From Amphibalanus amphitrite (lineage: Eukaryota; Arthropoda; Thecostraca; Balanomorpha; Balanidae), in contig NW_024881785.1 in assembly GCF_019059575.1 (NCBI RefSeq), forward strand, positions 124,001 through 188,000: a stretch of DNA of 64,000 nt, given 5' to 3'. The position numbers and the translations under genes were made by a program. Positions 38,495 through 50,653 of the stretch are shown here, one piece after another (position 1 is the stretch's first letter; the number at the start of each line of letters is the position of its first letter). Under the pieces are notes generated by a model that was not told the origin of the DNA, did no database searches, and saw only the letters and a list, made by a program, of their open reading frames with translations.

Positions 38495-39689
38495 GTCTCA
38501 ATCGCTCCACAAGTAGCGGGTGCTTGGTCCACCATAACAGCGGCGCCATTAATCATGGCAAACGAGCGGCTTACTTGTTTTACATGCAGCTAAGAACCGC
38601 GCTAGTGCAAACATCGGTCGCGGTAGATCATGCTGTTTGCCGGGTCTGTTGTCGCGCTGCAATAGTTCCATAACCATCATGGTATCGCTGCATAAATTAC
38701 TTGGTCCATGACGAGCTGGTGGTATATTTCACTTCAACCCTTCATCGGCGCCAGCTGTGGTGAACTTTGTTTTCCGTTGGTGTTGCTGCTTGAACGTAAG
38801 TAATATCCACAATGCATTGTCGCGTGTTTTGCACAGCCTCGTTTCCGCTCGGGGAGAATGGCCATGCAGCTACACGGGACATAAAATGCAGGCGCCTTAA
38901 CCACACGTTCAGGCGTCGTCCCTTTATGCTGACGCGTGTGTCGAGCGGATGACGCATGTCCGGCTGTCGTGCGGGGCGGCACTTCGATGGACCGCGCCGG
39001 GCTGTTTTGTGTGGGGACGGTGGACTTTCCATTAGGTCGGACAACGGCGGGGCCCAACGAAAGTGTCGTCACTGACCGTCGTGCTGCAGAGTACACAGTG
39101 CACATTCAATGGGGAGGTGAAGCCGGGGCGAGGGCATGGGTGGGCCATGAATGTGTCGTCTGTCTCTGACTGCCGTACCACATTTTAAAGAGAGACTGAG
39201 TGAGGGCAGGGTTGGGGTAGTGAACCGTCACCGATGGTGGACACCGCCGGATACATAAGGCAGAGGTAGGATGCTTCGATGACAAATGCACTATGTAGCC
39301 ATTCGCCTGTATCTTTCCAATAGCCATAAAACGATGAATTTTGCACAGAAAGTCTGCTGAAGCTCATAGTTCTGGTTTTATATCATATACGCTATATAGC
39401 CATTTGAACCTCATTTATCTTCATTACGTATTTAGCATCGAGCGATGCCTACAGGTACCGGAAAGGGCGAACACGAGTATTGCTCGCCGAGCGTCATTCA
39501 CCATTCGTCGAATGAGTCATTAGATGATTGTGGACAGGCAAATAATGTTTTACTTCAGCCTTTGCAATGATATCGATAAAACAAATTGCACCGCCGATGA
39601 CGTCCCACAGACCACATTCGATCGGTGAATTGGAGAGCTCCCGAGTAACCCCGAGTAGGAGCGCCGGTAGCCACCAGTGAACGGTCACC

Positions 39690-39785
39690 CTGTGGAGGTG
39701 ACCGCTGTTGACCACTGACCAGCGACCGTCGGTGACCGGTGACCGGAGCGGTGACCTCTGGTGACCGCTGGTGACCGGTGACCCC
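39690..39785 (+). repeat. GGTGACCG-type low-complexity repeat
   Basis: Irregular repetition of GGTGACCGCTGGTGACCGG words, about nine GTGACC cores within 95 bp. Confidence 0.75.
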
Positions 39786-42700
39786 TGTCACGCCGGTGGC
39801 GGCCACCAATCGATGGCGCTCGACAGCGCTGGCGTTCCGAGCGCTCATCAATCAGCCAGCGCAGGCCGATTATCACGAGCGCTGACATTTTACAGCTCGC
39901 CCAGGCCGGCGGCGCCGCTTTTACAGCCGCTGCGCCGTCCGTCGCCGCCGCGCCATTACTCGACGTCGCCGCGCGCCCAAATCGCAGCCGCGGGCATTCA
40001 AATTGCCCCCTTTAGCGGCCACGCGGGAGCTGTTGGGGTTACTTTCAATTTTCCGCCGGCCGGCCCGCGGCACGTGTAAAAATGCGTGACGGGTGACGCC
40101 GTCACTGCTGTTCCTGCAGCGCCCAGGAGAGCTCTGTGTGGGACCAGCCTCCCGCCCGGAGTTGCAGGCAGCAGTCAGAGCATTTGCTGGGATTTTGAAT
40201 TCCCGGACGAGCGGCGTCGCGGCCCGCGCCGGTATCATTTCATCACAGGAAGCGGGCGCCACCGGGACGCTAATTTTACCGGGGCGCGTGTGAGCGTGTG
40301 TTTGCGCCCCGCGCGGGGACCAGAGCGGTGTGAGACCTGTTTAATTTCGTCACTGGCGTGCAGCGCGGCGTTGGTGAGGTGTCGAGTTCGCGGCAGCCGT
40401 CAGCAGAAACAGCTGCCGTGATCAACGCCGACCAGATGACATAGGGTGTCGAATTTTTGGACCGTCTCGCGCCATGGCGACCGCCCGTTTTATCTTGTAA
40501 AACAAGCAGCCCTGTCAGCCGTGCCGCTCCCGGGCAATTAATTATGGCGGAGCTATTCATCGCGATTGTCGATAGGCTGCCGGTCTCATATATTACCAAG
40601 CAGGCTGCGCCGTTATTTGGCGTCTACCTCTGGGCCGTTGGCCGACTACCACTCTATAAGTCATGGCACCGGGTCGCATTGACGTCTTTATATGCAGGGT
40701 TCGTTAGCGCAAAGTAATTACGGAAATTGGCGTGCAACAGGCCCTAATTGGAGCTGTCATTACGGCCCACAGAAGAAACAGTTTGCACGAGACCTAAGTG
40801 ATTGAGCGCGCCCGGAGACGGGCTGAGGAGTGTGGATGACATGACCACGCGTCCGGGCTATCTGTGGCGGAAGACAGCCGCCTCCCGGGGGCCGGAGCGC
40901 GATTTAAAGGTAGTGTGCCAGCTTTCTTGGACCGTATGGAGTTAATGGCCCAGATAAGGAGAACCGGATTTTTAGAACTTATCCATACCTTCAAAACTCA
41001 TGGAAACGTCTTAAATTCTTCAAATTTTGAGTACCCCAGTGCGAAATTCGCCCCGACGGGTTGTCGGTCGTACCCCAACCACATTTCACACCACTATGAA
41101 CAATAAATGCACACACTGAAATCGCTATTACCGATATGCTCATCCAATCAAGTTTCGATAAACCCGTTCATCATCATCTCCTGCGGTTTCGAACACGCCT
41201 GTTAGGTGGCTTCTGATGCTCGTCGAGGTCGGAATTTCCAAATACGCGTGGTGCGTCGGGCCGCGCGCTCTGACTTCGGCCAAGAAAAATGCGTCAGCTG
41301 ATCATTGTCATTTCTGCATCTTGATTTCTGCCACTTGCGTGTGGTGAAATGGGGTCATAACTTATAAGACGGCTTTTTCATATCAATTATTTTACATAAA
41401 ATCATATTTCAAACCATAAATAATGTTCGACAGCCAAATAAAAGAAACAATACCAATACGGGCTTACAGTTTAAGGCTCGACATTGTGTTGTCTACGATT
41501 AGACAGCTGATAACTCATTCCCGTACGTCGTATGGTCGTAACACTATAATGACCTTTGCTTATTGTCACAAGTGCGCCGCATTCGCGATTGTTGCCCGAC
41601 GCCTGTTTGCAGGTGAGCCCACTACAGTTGTTATACATATCTAAAAACCGATAAACTTTTAGGCGAAAAAGGCACTATTCCAGGCCCATTTTTGATTTTT
41701 TGCGATATTAGGTAAAAACAGAAGCTTCTTATCCTAGGAAAAATAAAATGGGAAATCTTTCAAAGGTGGCACACTACCTTTAAGCCGATTGATCGCCGGC
41801 CGCCGATCGGCTGCAGGCGCGCCGCCAAGGGACGTCGGCTAATGCAACAATGCGCCGCCTTTTTATCTTCAAACGGTGCGCTGTCGGCACACGAGATTGG
41901 CTCGGCCGGCTCGATATGACGCCCGCGGCCAGAAAGGGTGGCGATGGTGCGGTCTGACGCGCGCGCCGCACACTGAAAAATCACCCGGGCCGGGGGACGC
42001 GGACTTCTGACAAATGGAGCACAATTAAACTAAATCGATGAAAAATTCGAGTCAAATGGAGCGTCGGCGGCCGACCAGATGGTGTGTTGCGATTGGAAGC
42101 GGCCGCGGTGCGTGCGTGTGCGGACCGCCGCGCCGGCAGTGCCGAGCACGCACTGTTCACTGCCGCGTGCACCGCTGTGCTCCGCCCGTGACCGAGTGGT
42201 AACTTAGACAGCTGGCCGCTGAGTGCAAGCAATGCGAACTCGGCAAAAAATTATTTTCACGACGTGCCGTTCCGCACTACTAAAAAGTGTCTCATTATAT
42301 CCCTAAATTACCACCAAATTACTACCAAGAAGACGTCTTTCCACTTTGTCAACGAAACGAGCGTCATCTTTATTCCACAGACGGATTGATCTGTCAGCAT
42401 ATCATTACGCGTGGAATAAGTTGGTTCTATCACCGTGAACTAATTGTTCCTCGTCCTCAGGAAGCCTACCCCGTAATTTTCCTGCGCCAGGCCTCAGTCC
42501 GCGGTTCCGGCAGCGCAGTTGGGGACGCGGACAGCGACATATTGCACCCTTGATCCCCCAGATCCGGCTCGTATATGTCCCCAGGGTGGTCCCGCAACAT
42601 TGGGTCCGTTGCCGCGTCTCCACTCGATTTCCCTCGATTGCAGAGGCACTATCGTGAGTGATGACAGTCTTGCCCCAACAGTCAATTTGCATTTATTCAG

Positions 42701-44437
42701 CCGTCTCATATTTCATGCATTTCGCATCCCACCACTGCGGCCTGCGCCCTGGATCAGAGACTTTCCGTAGGTGACAATAAAAAAGAACGATTTTTCCTGT
42801 AAGAGGTAGAGGAAAGACACGTAAAAATGAGACTTTATGTTCTTGAATTGCATTGATAAGCAATTAACCATGCTGGTATTTACATACAGTGTTCCTGAAT
42901 CTCGAACAATTTTTTTTAGACTAATAACGTCGAAAGAAAAAAAAATGATTCGCTTCATGATAATTTTAATAATTATAGTTATGATCTCATCAAGATCATC
43001 ATCACGATTTATATAAAATCATCATTCATGATAATTTGGATTGGCTTGTGGTATTCGCCATAAAACCTCTATCAAACATTCATGCAGGTGATCCTATTTG
43101 TCACGTCTGCCGGAGTGTCTCGTACTGCACGCAATGGCAGCCGTTTGTCTCGACTCGAGTGTCACTGAGTCCCGCCCCACCAGGCGACACGGCGGCGGTG
43201 ACACGTCCACTGACACGTCGAGTGACACGTCCCCGCCCCGACAGACCCTCGGTGACACGACGACACGTGCCGGCTCCGGGCGACAGCCGCCGCCGCCTCA
43301 GCGCGGGCGGCTCGCTGCCCCAGTTAGAACAGCCCCACACCCCACACAGGGAGCCGGCGACGACAGAGCGTCGACACGGGGTCGGGGTGACCAGCTGTCT
43401 GTGCCCTCAGCGCACCCGTGGAGCGTGTCCCGCACGCGCCACACAAATCCACCGCCAGGCCGGCGCGCTGGCAGCCCCGGCATGCAAACAAATAGCGAAC
43501 ACCGGTCGGGGGAGCTCCCTGGCCCTCCTCCCGGCTCCACCAGCGCCTGGTGGGCCATCGCCAGCTGCCGACCGTCTGTTACATATGGGATGACTTGGCT
43601 GACATCACCCACAAAGGTGGGTGTGTTCGAGTTAACTCATTTAATATTCATTTTTCAGTGTAAGGGTTACTTCTGTTTTGCAGTCAACATGTTGCGGAGC
43701 ATTCATGAAAATATTGAATCGTGAGTTAAAATGGACTAAGGATCCTTATGAATGATTTTGGGAAAATATTTGCACACATCGTGGCTGAAGTAGGTAGAAA
43801 ATGTGCCACCAATCTCATATATATATAAATGTTAGAGATGAGAGGCGCCTCTTGAAATGATCGCTTTTTATGTCTACTTGACGCTTGATCTAACTGTATC
43901 ACGACCTGCCACGCCTCCCTCCCATTGAAACACTGTCAGCCACAATTGGCTGTCCATTCGCTCTGCTCCCCACCTCTGCTCTGTCACAGAGGTCCTGGAA
44001 CTCATCTGCCTCCTCTCGAGCCGCCACTGCACCATTAGACACCCCTCCGACCTCACACACATCTCGACACAATAGCTCTGCGACTACCGCGACTCAATCG
44101 GCCTCTGACCGGCTCGGTCGGTCGTTACACTGATAGTGGCGCATGTCTCCAGTGGGTCGGCGGCCAAAGTGGCGCAGGACACTCGGCGGCGCGTCATTAG
44201 TGGTGTGCCGGGCGGCGCGCCGGCCCAAATAGGCTTGGTCCGGTAACGACCTCCCGGGGAATAGTCGGTAATCCGGGCTCATTGTGGCCGCGGCCCCGGA
44301 GACAGTCTTTTATTGTTGCTGTTGCGGCCCAGATGGACGTCATTTGTCTCGCCGCCAGAGTGTCTCGTCTCGATGTTTGGAGGCGCAAGCGTGTGGCTCC
44401 AACGGGAGGTCGGCCTCCGGTGGGACCTCGGGAGCGG

Positions 44438-44565
44438 CTACATTACTGCATCAAGAATGGCTTCATGCATCACTACACCAAGAGCCGCAACACCTCTACA
44501 AGCAACGGCTAAACCACCGTACAAGGAAGGGCTACATCAACACACCAAGAACGGCTACCCTCTGA
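44438..44565 (+). repeat. degenerate 23-25-bp tandem repeat
   Basis: About five degenerate copies of a unit like CTACATCAACACACCAAGAA plus CGG, diverged by roughly a quarter. Confidence 0.6.
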
Positions 44566-45667
44566 CCCCATCAGCAAGTCGCACAGGGCGGCGACTCGGA
44601 AAATGTCCACATGTCGAAAAAGGTGGCATCTCGTAATGCCCGCTGAGTGACAGGCTCGCCTACACACGACTGGCAGACAGCTTGGCGTCGTCGCAGTCCT
44701 GCAAGCACGGCACTGCGTCGTCGCCGTTGAAATCTCGAAGGCCCAGCTCGATAGAAGCGTTCGATGCTCGCTTCGTTCGATCGCGGCCTCGTATCGGATG
44801 GGTAGGTTTGACCTATCGAGCAGGTGGAGCGCCGCTGAACCATGACCTCGCTGACAGGAGCTGAGGGCCGCAACCATGCCGTAGGATCGGTCGGAAAGGT
44901 GCTCACCAGCACGGCCGAGGAATGGGCCCCGCCAGCACGACTGCAGGCCCCTGCAGTAGTAGGTATTAGGAAACGGACAACCGTAAGACAGCACTGGGAT
45001 GCGTGTTACGTGAGCCATCACGATGCTTTTTATCGGAACACTCCCCGGATCTCCGGAGAGCTTCAAGGACTCTTGATGACAGCACTTGAGTTGATCTTTT
45101 ACGTAGCACGAATGCATAGTTAGGTTTAAAAGTAATCGAATCCGCTTTGACAAACTTATCTTAGAGAATGGAGGCCACACGGTTCATGAGGAAGGATTTG
45201 ATGAAGGGTGATCACAACAAAATAATGGTACTTTTTTTCTCGCATAAGAGGACATAAGAGACGATGCACAACAGCTGCGCCCATGAGCAATAAGCGTGTA
45301 AGCTTGGCATAAAAAATGCAGGACATCGTGTTTCTTTGATTGCCGTTGGAGATCATTCGAGAACGACGATGCATTGTGGATCAATCTCACCCTCATTCTG
45401 TTTCGCTATTTAATTTTTCCTTCAATTTCACCCCGTCCCTCCTCTTCCGTTTCCCACCGTATCCCATCCCACCCCATCCCATCCCGTGCCGTCGCGATCC
45501 TCTCTGGGTGCCTCCGGGTGCGCACAGGGCCCGGAGCCACTCCATTTGGCGCCATATGAGTGGCGGGCCGTCCATTTGGGCAGCCCACCGCCACCGGTCG
45601 GTCGGTCGGTCGCCCTATCGCTCCGGTGCCGAGTCACCGATGATGGAGCGACTCTTTATCCTCCGGG

Positions 45668-45681
45668 AGAGAGAGAGAGAC

Positions 45682-45733
<52 letters not shown>

Positions 45734-45870
45734 GAAGAGAGAGGGAGGGAGATGGAGAGGAAGAGAGAAAGATGAGCGGTAGTGGGAAAGAGAGATAGAG
45801 AGAGTGGAAGAGAGAAGGTAGATAAGAGAGAGGAAGAGTAGAGGGAGAGAGAGAAGAGTGAAGAATCTAA
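45668..45870 (+). repeat. GA microsatellite and purine tract
   Basis: A nearly uninterrupted (GA)n run to about 45722, then a 12-G run (45723-45734), then imperfect AGAGAGGGA-type purine sequence. The SLSLSL and RERERE frames come from this repeat. Confidence 0.92.
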
Positions 45871-46248
45871 GAACGGTCTCATAGAACATTTACGATACCC
45901 ACTAACAGCGCACCCACACCGGACCACGCCCACACCCATTTGACCACGCCCACACCCATTTGACCCCGCCCAGGTCAGGCGTCCTTCCACATCCTGAGCG
46001 CATTCACGCCCTCGCCGCGCCACTCTCGCCGCAAAGCTCGTCATCCGCGTCGAGCTCGCCGCGGCGGTCGCCGTAAAAGCTGCAGACACGGAGGGCCGAT
46101 CATACATCATCGTTTGCAATCACTTTTCGCCGGCGACTAGCGGCAAGATCAATTTGACACACTACATTAGATCGGGAGCATTGATTCCGAGTGGGTGTCA
46201 TGCCGGCGGTATTGATTGCGATTTTCCGGCGAGGCGGAGAGAGACGCG

Positions 46249-46685
46249 GCTGAGTTTCCTCACTCCCCGGCTGAGTTTCCTCACTCCCAGGCTGAGTTTC
46301 CTCACTCCCAGGCAGAGTCGCTTCACTCCCAGGCTGAGCCGCCTCACGTCTCCCATGGACAAGTCGCCACACTCCTCCATGCTCCAACGCTGAGTCACCT
46401 CACTCCTAGGCTGAGTGAGCCACCTCTCACTCCTAGCTCCCCGGCTGAGTTTCCTCACTCCCTGGCTGAGTCGCCTCACTCATTCCAGGCTGAGTCGCCT
46501 CACTTCTCTCAGGATGAGCCGCCTCACTCCTAGCTCTCCCAGGCTGAACTTCCTCATTGCGCTTCTAGTCTGAGTCACCTCACTCTCAGGCTGAGCCCCT
46601 CATTTCTCCCAGGTTGAACCACTGAACCGCCTCACTCCCCGGCTGAGCAGCCTCACTCCCTGGCTAAGCTGCCTCACTCCTCTCC
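46249..46685 (+). repeat. 21-bp minisatellite CTGAGTTTCCTCACTCCCAGG
   Basis: About twenty copies of a roughly 21-bp unit, near-identical at the left and increasingly diverged and length-variable to the right (CTGAGTCGCCTCACTC, CTGAGCCGCCTCAC). Because 21 is a multiple of three, all frames stay open over several copies. The minus strand gives a repeated SEETQPG heptapeptide. No start, promoter or splice context supports translation. Confidence 0.9.
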
Positions 46686-49056
46686 GCAGTCAGCCTTGTC
46701 TCCGCTCAGTATTTACGATATCGGAACCTGGGCTCACGAATCATTTCTTTATAGCCTATTCCTATACGTAGTCTCTAGCGGAAGATAGCGTTCCAGTACG
46801 ATCTTTTGCTTATAATCAGCTTTTTACGTTGCCACTATAGGAGACACAAGCAAGCATTATCGTCAGTATGGGCAGCGTGCTAATGCCAAGGTGACATTGG
46901 AACAAAGTAGCCAGTCGGCCGCTGTCGATCGCTTCTTTCCGCTTTGTGGCTTGTGTTCAGTGTGCTCTGGCAATTACGAAATCAATGCTGCTGGGATGCT
47001 TGTTTGTGATATGTTAAACTACCGTATGAAGATAGTAGACACAAATCCAATCCGCACATAAAGCGTAAACAATTCCTGAAATTTTGGAGCAGTTGACGGT
47101 GGGGAATCCTCTGGCTCTTATGAAAACAAGACGTCACCTACTACCTAGAAACTTCGCCAGCTTTATTTTTCTTCTCTCACAAAATGCAACATCTTGTCGA
47201 CTCATCATCATTATAAGGAAAAATTTTTATGTCAGAATACGCCCAGTTTTACATACAGCTTGCGCTGCATCCCACTAATTTTCTCTTCCTGCAAAGCATA
47301 TTCGTACGACATCGAATGGTTGCAGCTTTAGGTGGAAAGCAGCTTGTAGAAATTAATTTATAATTCATATCTTGCGGGAGCATGACTGGGAGATAACGTA
47401 AGAGTGCCATTAACGAATGGAACATTGTTCTTCTTCGTGTTCCGCCTTAATGAAATCAAAGCCTAAACTCAGTCCGGTGTTACCGAACTTTTACGACATG
47501 TAAATGAATAATTACTGTTCCGTATTTCCAGGCTGATCATGCCAGCTCTTATTATTTACGATTCTGTCTCGGATGGTTCTAAGAACAAATCGCCACAGCA
47601 CGCTCGACATTTGCATATTTGTCGGCTGAAATAGCACTGCGGAGAGCCGATATATTTTGCAGCCACATAATTGCATCCCTTTGACCGGAGGCAGAGGCAG
47701 CCAGTGAAATATAAATCGAACCGCGGCGGCCGCTAATGAGGACGAATTTACGACTGCGGCGATCGTGGCGCGGCGCGGCGATCGGCGGCGCAATGCGTCA
47801 TCGGTCTGCAGCTGATTTGCCACTCGGGCTAGGCCGGGGGACGATCGCTGACGGACGCGCCGAAAGTGATGACGGGGAGGGGTGGCGGGCAGACACAGCG
47901 ACTAATATAGCATAAAAGTGCTAAGGGTGTCACAACAGGTAGTGTGAAACAAGAAGCTGCATAGCTGGAATAGGAAGGCATCATTCAGGCATCATTAGGT
48001 GATACCGCTTTGCCAGAAAACTGCGCGGCCATTCCGAGTTCGACGGGCGGGTTCACAGGGATGCCAGATCGTGCATGTCTGTCACACCGTCCATGTTCTA
48101 AAATTTCCGAGTCATTTTGTCATCATATGTCAGATAAGCCTGTCCTGTCTGCCCAAAAGGTGCTCACGACAGTCACTAGAGCCAGGCAATCGCTTTGTGT
48201 CTGCGATTCGGACAATGTTAGTAAAACGCATACACTGAAAACATTTTTACACCTGTTCCCGAAAAATAACTCCTGTCCTAAGTGTGAAGAATCAAATGAC
48301 ACCCGAATCACGAATCATCTGTTAAGTCTGATCAACTATGCATGGGTAAACGTAAGTGTTTGGGATAATACACTTTGCCTTAACACTGTGGTCCACGAAA
48401 AATACGTGCTCCGGGTGTCATCATGAACCTCGTTATAGATGATCAACACCGGTTTCGAGTCCCCCACAAATTGATCATCAGGGCAGGCATCAATAAAAGG
48501 GTAGGACCTTGGAATGCGTGTTATTTTTTCCCGCGCGACCGCCTTGGGCTGATCATGTAGCTCGCGAAACGCGTATCATTTTCCCGCGCGTCCGCCGGCG
48601 GCGGGTTGTTTGTCACTTTACTCGGGTGTAAGAAATTACAAACATTTGGCCTTGTCGCCATCTTTGCTGCATTTTGTGTGTTGCGGCGGACGCGTGGTAT
48701 TGCCGGTTCTGGGCTGCATGGATTCGAAGAGGGCTGAGGTAAGGTGATAGGCATACATCTTTACAATAAGCATTTGGCCATTTGCAGTTACGGAAGGCGA
48801 ATAAGGATGTGGAGGAAGGTAGAAACGCAGCAAGACGTCCTGCTGTCTGCTTCTGTCGGCATATGTGGCGCTGTCAATGATAACTGGTGAATTATCCATT
48901 TTATTTCCTATGTTACTCCGTTCTTTTCCTTGCTATTTTATAATTACAATATTTGCATAATGCATGGTTTAATGTGCCTATCCTAGAGTTCCGCATCACA
49001 AATGCTTTGTGTGCACCATTGATAATGTGATGCCTCATGGTTGTGAATGACAATGA
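46686..49056. other. AT-rich noncoding stretch, no gene seen
   Basis: Mostly AT-rich with a GC-rich patch at 47715-47880. Octamer-type ATTTGCAT lies at 47609-47616 and 48951-48958. At about 48515-48600 a short segment with TTTCCCGCGCG is imperfectly duplicated. The 138-codon frame at 48010-48426 is not recognised and lacks supporting splice or composition evidence. Confidence 0.45.
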
Positions 49057-49312
49057 CAGTTGGTGACATACCAGGGAAATAAGCTAAAATTAGAGCGCTC
49101 TATTTATTGCTCCTGCCCCATGTTGAAGAGATACCCCTAAAAGCGTGATCTTTTATCGGCCCTTACGCAGCAAGGCAGTAATTCTCAGACCGGTGGATGG
49201 TATCAATAGAAAGAGAATGCGTCAAAGATTAACATGAATTAATTAAAATAACATTAAAATTTTAATTAAGCGTGGAAATTAGTCCCAAACATAAGCTAAT
49301 TATTACTCCTAC

Positions 49313-49366
49313 CTCGGCGACGGCGCTCCCCGCAGTCAGCGGAGAAGCCAAAATAAAAGCCACCAT
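49313..49366 (-). CDS. candidate 5' coding exon (possible basonuclin-like start)
   Basis: Minus strand: ATG in good context (GGAGGATGG), then MVAFILASPLTAGSAVAE, then GAG followed by a GTAGGA donor. It ends in phase 0, and the next recognised minus-strand exon (37850-37952) begins in phase 0, so joining them gives ...AVAE-NIRCT.... Vertebrate basonuclin-1 has a short N-terminus directly before the same IRCT motif. The frame stays open upstream of the ATG to a possible acceptor (CACCTCAG) near 49424, so this could instead be an internal exon. Against it: it sits 0.2 kb inside a transposon with inverted ends, and an 18-residue open stretch is short. The hydrophobic segment could be mistaken for a signal peptide. 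Confidence 0.33.
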
Positions 49367-50499
49367 CCTCCTCCGTAAGTCAATTTTAGAGCGGCCGAGT
49401 GGGCCGATGCGGGGCCACCAAACTGAGGTGAGACGTGGCTAGCAATTGCAAACTGCCATAGAAATCAATATCTTAAGACGTACAATATGGGATGATTACT
49501 CTGAAGCTGGAGTGAAAGCATGAGTAGATTGCAAGAAACGAAATGCATAGATTGGTTGAATTATGTACAATAGGCACAGCTCAGATGAAGCCATTTCTTT
49601 GATGTTGACATTTGACATAACCCTTCCTCTCCTCACCTATGACTTAAGTACCTACGTTGGCAGTTACCGGCATAGTTTTTTAGCACGAGTGTAATTCGCC
49701 ATCGGACCGCAATGCATGTTGCTAGGCTGCTGCAATTACAACGAACATACGAATACTGCCTTCATTTGTAGGCGTTTGTTTTTTAGGCGGTCTTTGACGT
49801 ACAAGGGGGCATACCTGTCGACAACTCGAGTTTCTCCGAATTTCAAAAACTCCCAGAATTTCAATTCCTTATGCACTGTTGTAGGTACAGCTATGTTCAC
49901 AAGTTTTCGTTTCCTCCTGCTCTAAAAAGGATGATATTTGTCGATTTCGTGCGTCGCTGATAGAAGGGTGCGTTTAATAATTAGGCCCAACGCTCTCTGC
50001 ATCCGCGAGTACCTTGAAAAGGGAACAACAGTTTCCATTTATTACACTATGGGACGAGTGACAAAATGACCACTGCAACACGCATGAAACGGAGCTCATA
50101 TTCCTAAAAATGTCTACAATCACTTCTTTTCTGACACTATTAGCAAATACCATCTCAAGTTAGGTGGTTGACAGTCAATGGAGATCTGGGGAGACTGAGT
50201 GATGCCAATTCACCACTTAACTGATAATGAGGGCCGAGGGAAGAGAAACATGCAACATGCACAACTGACAACTTGACAAGTGACAAAACACTACCACTAT
50301 TGCGCAGTGCACAATAAATTACAGCAGCCAGCCCAAAAAATGCTTTTGGTGGCTAATTGCAAAACAAGTCACTAATAAATGTCTTAGTTGCAGCTGAACA
50401 CTGCACAATGATCACACTGTTCACACATTGAGTGAGATGCCACAGGTGGTTTGAATCACACTTTGGTACAACCGCAAATCTGAAGTGTTGTCATGAGGT

Positions 50500-50653
50500 T
50501 CATGCCTCCATGATCACAGCACTTTGGTTGTGGTTGGCATAACACTTGTAGTCTGCAGAGTTCCACATGAACTGCAGACACCTCATCTGGTGGTCTTCAT
50601 GTTGCTCAACTTCTTCAGGAGGCAAATGTCGACAACCCAGCGGAAGCATGGTC
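50500..50653 (-). CDS. candidate 3'-terminal exon inside the 3-kb transposon, unrecognised
   Basis: On the minus strand a good polypyrimidine acceptor (CCTTTCTTTTCTGCAG) precedes 154 nt that read G|ACC ATG... for 50 residues and end in TGA. The peptide has CRHLPPEEVEQHEDHQMRC and FMWNSADYKCYANHN and four Cys, more complex than the low-complexity frames elsewhere. I do not recognise the family. It could be the last exon of a transposase or of a captured host gene. The only upstream donor I noticed in the element (51574) is in the wrong phase to join directly. Confidence 0.35.

Larger units (their letters stand above)
37953..46248. other. noncoding DNA, probable basonuclin-like intron
   Basis: If the 49313-49366 candidate is the preceding exon, this is intron. 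It contains GC-rich blocks at 39890-40080 and 43180-43540, AT-rich spacers at 41380-41480, 41640-41760 and 42780-43030, and the listed tandem repeats. Octamer-type sites occur at 38395-38402 and 42685-42692. The 223-residue minus-strand frame at 44509-45180 has no domain I recognise. Confidence 0.45.

Noticed and set aside
44509-45180. 223-codon minus-strand open frame
   Set aside because: Composition is less biased than in the GC blocks, but it starts inside AT-rich DNA, crosses a degenerate tandem repeat at 44438-44565 and has no family resemblance.
45668-46119. Ser/Leu-rich minus-strand frames
   Set aside because: Produced by the GA microsatellite read on the opposite strand.
48010-48426. 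138-codon plus-strand frame with several Cys residues
   Set aside because: No recognisable domain, no splice support, and another frame is open over the same stretch.
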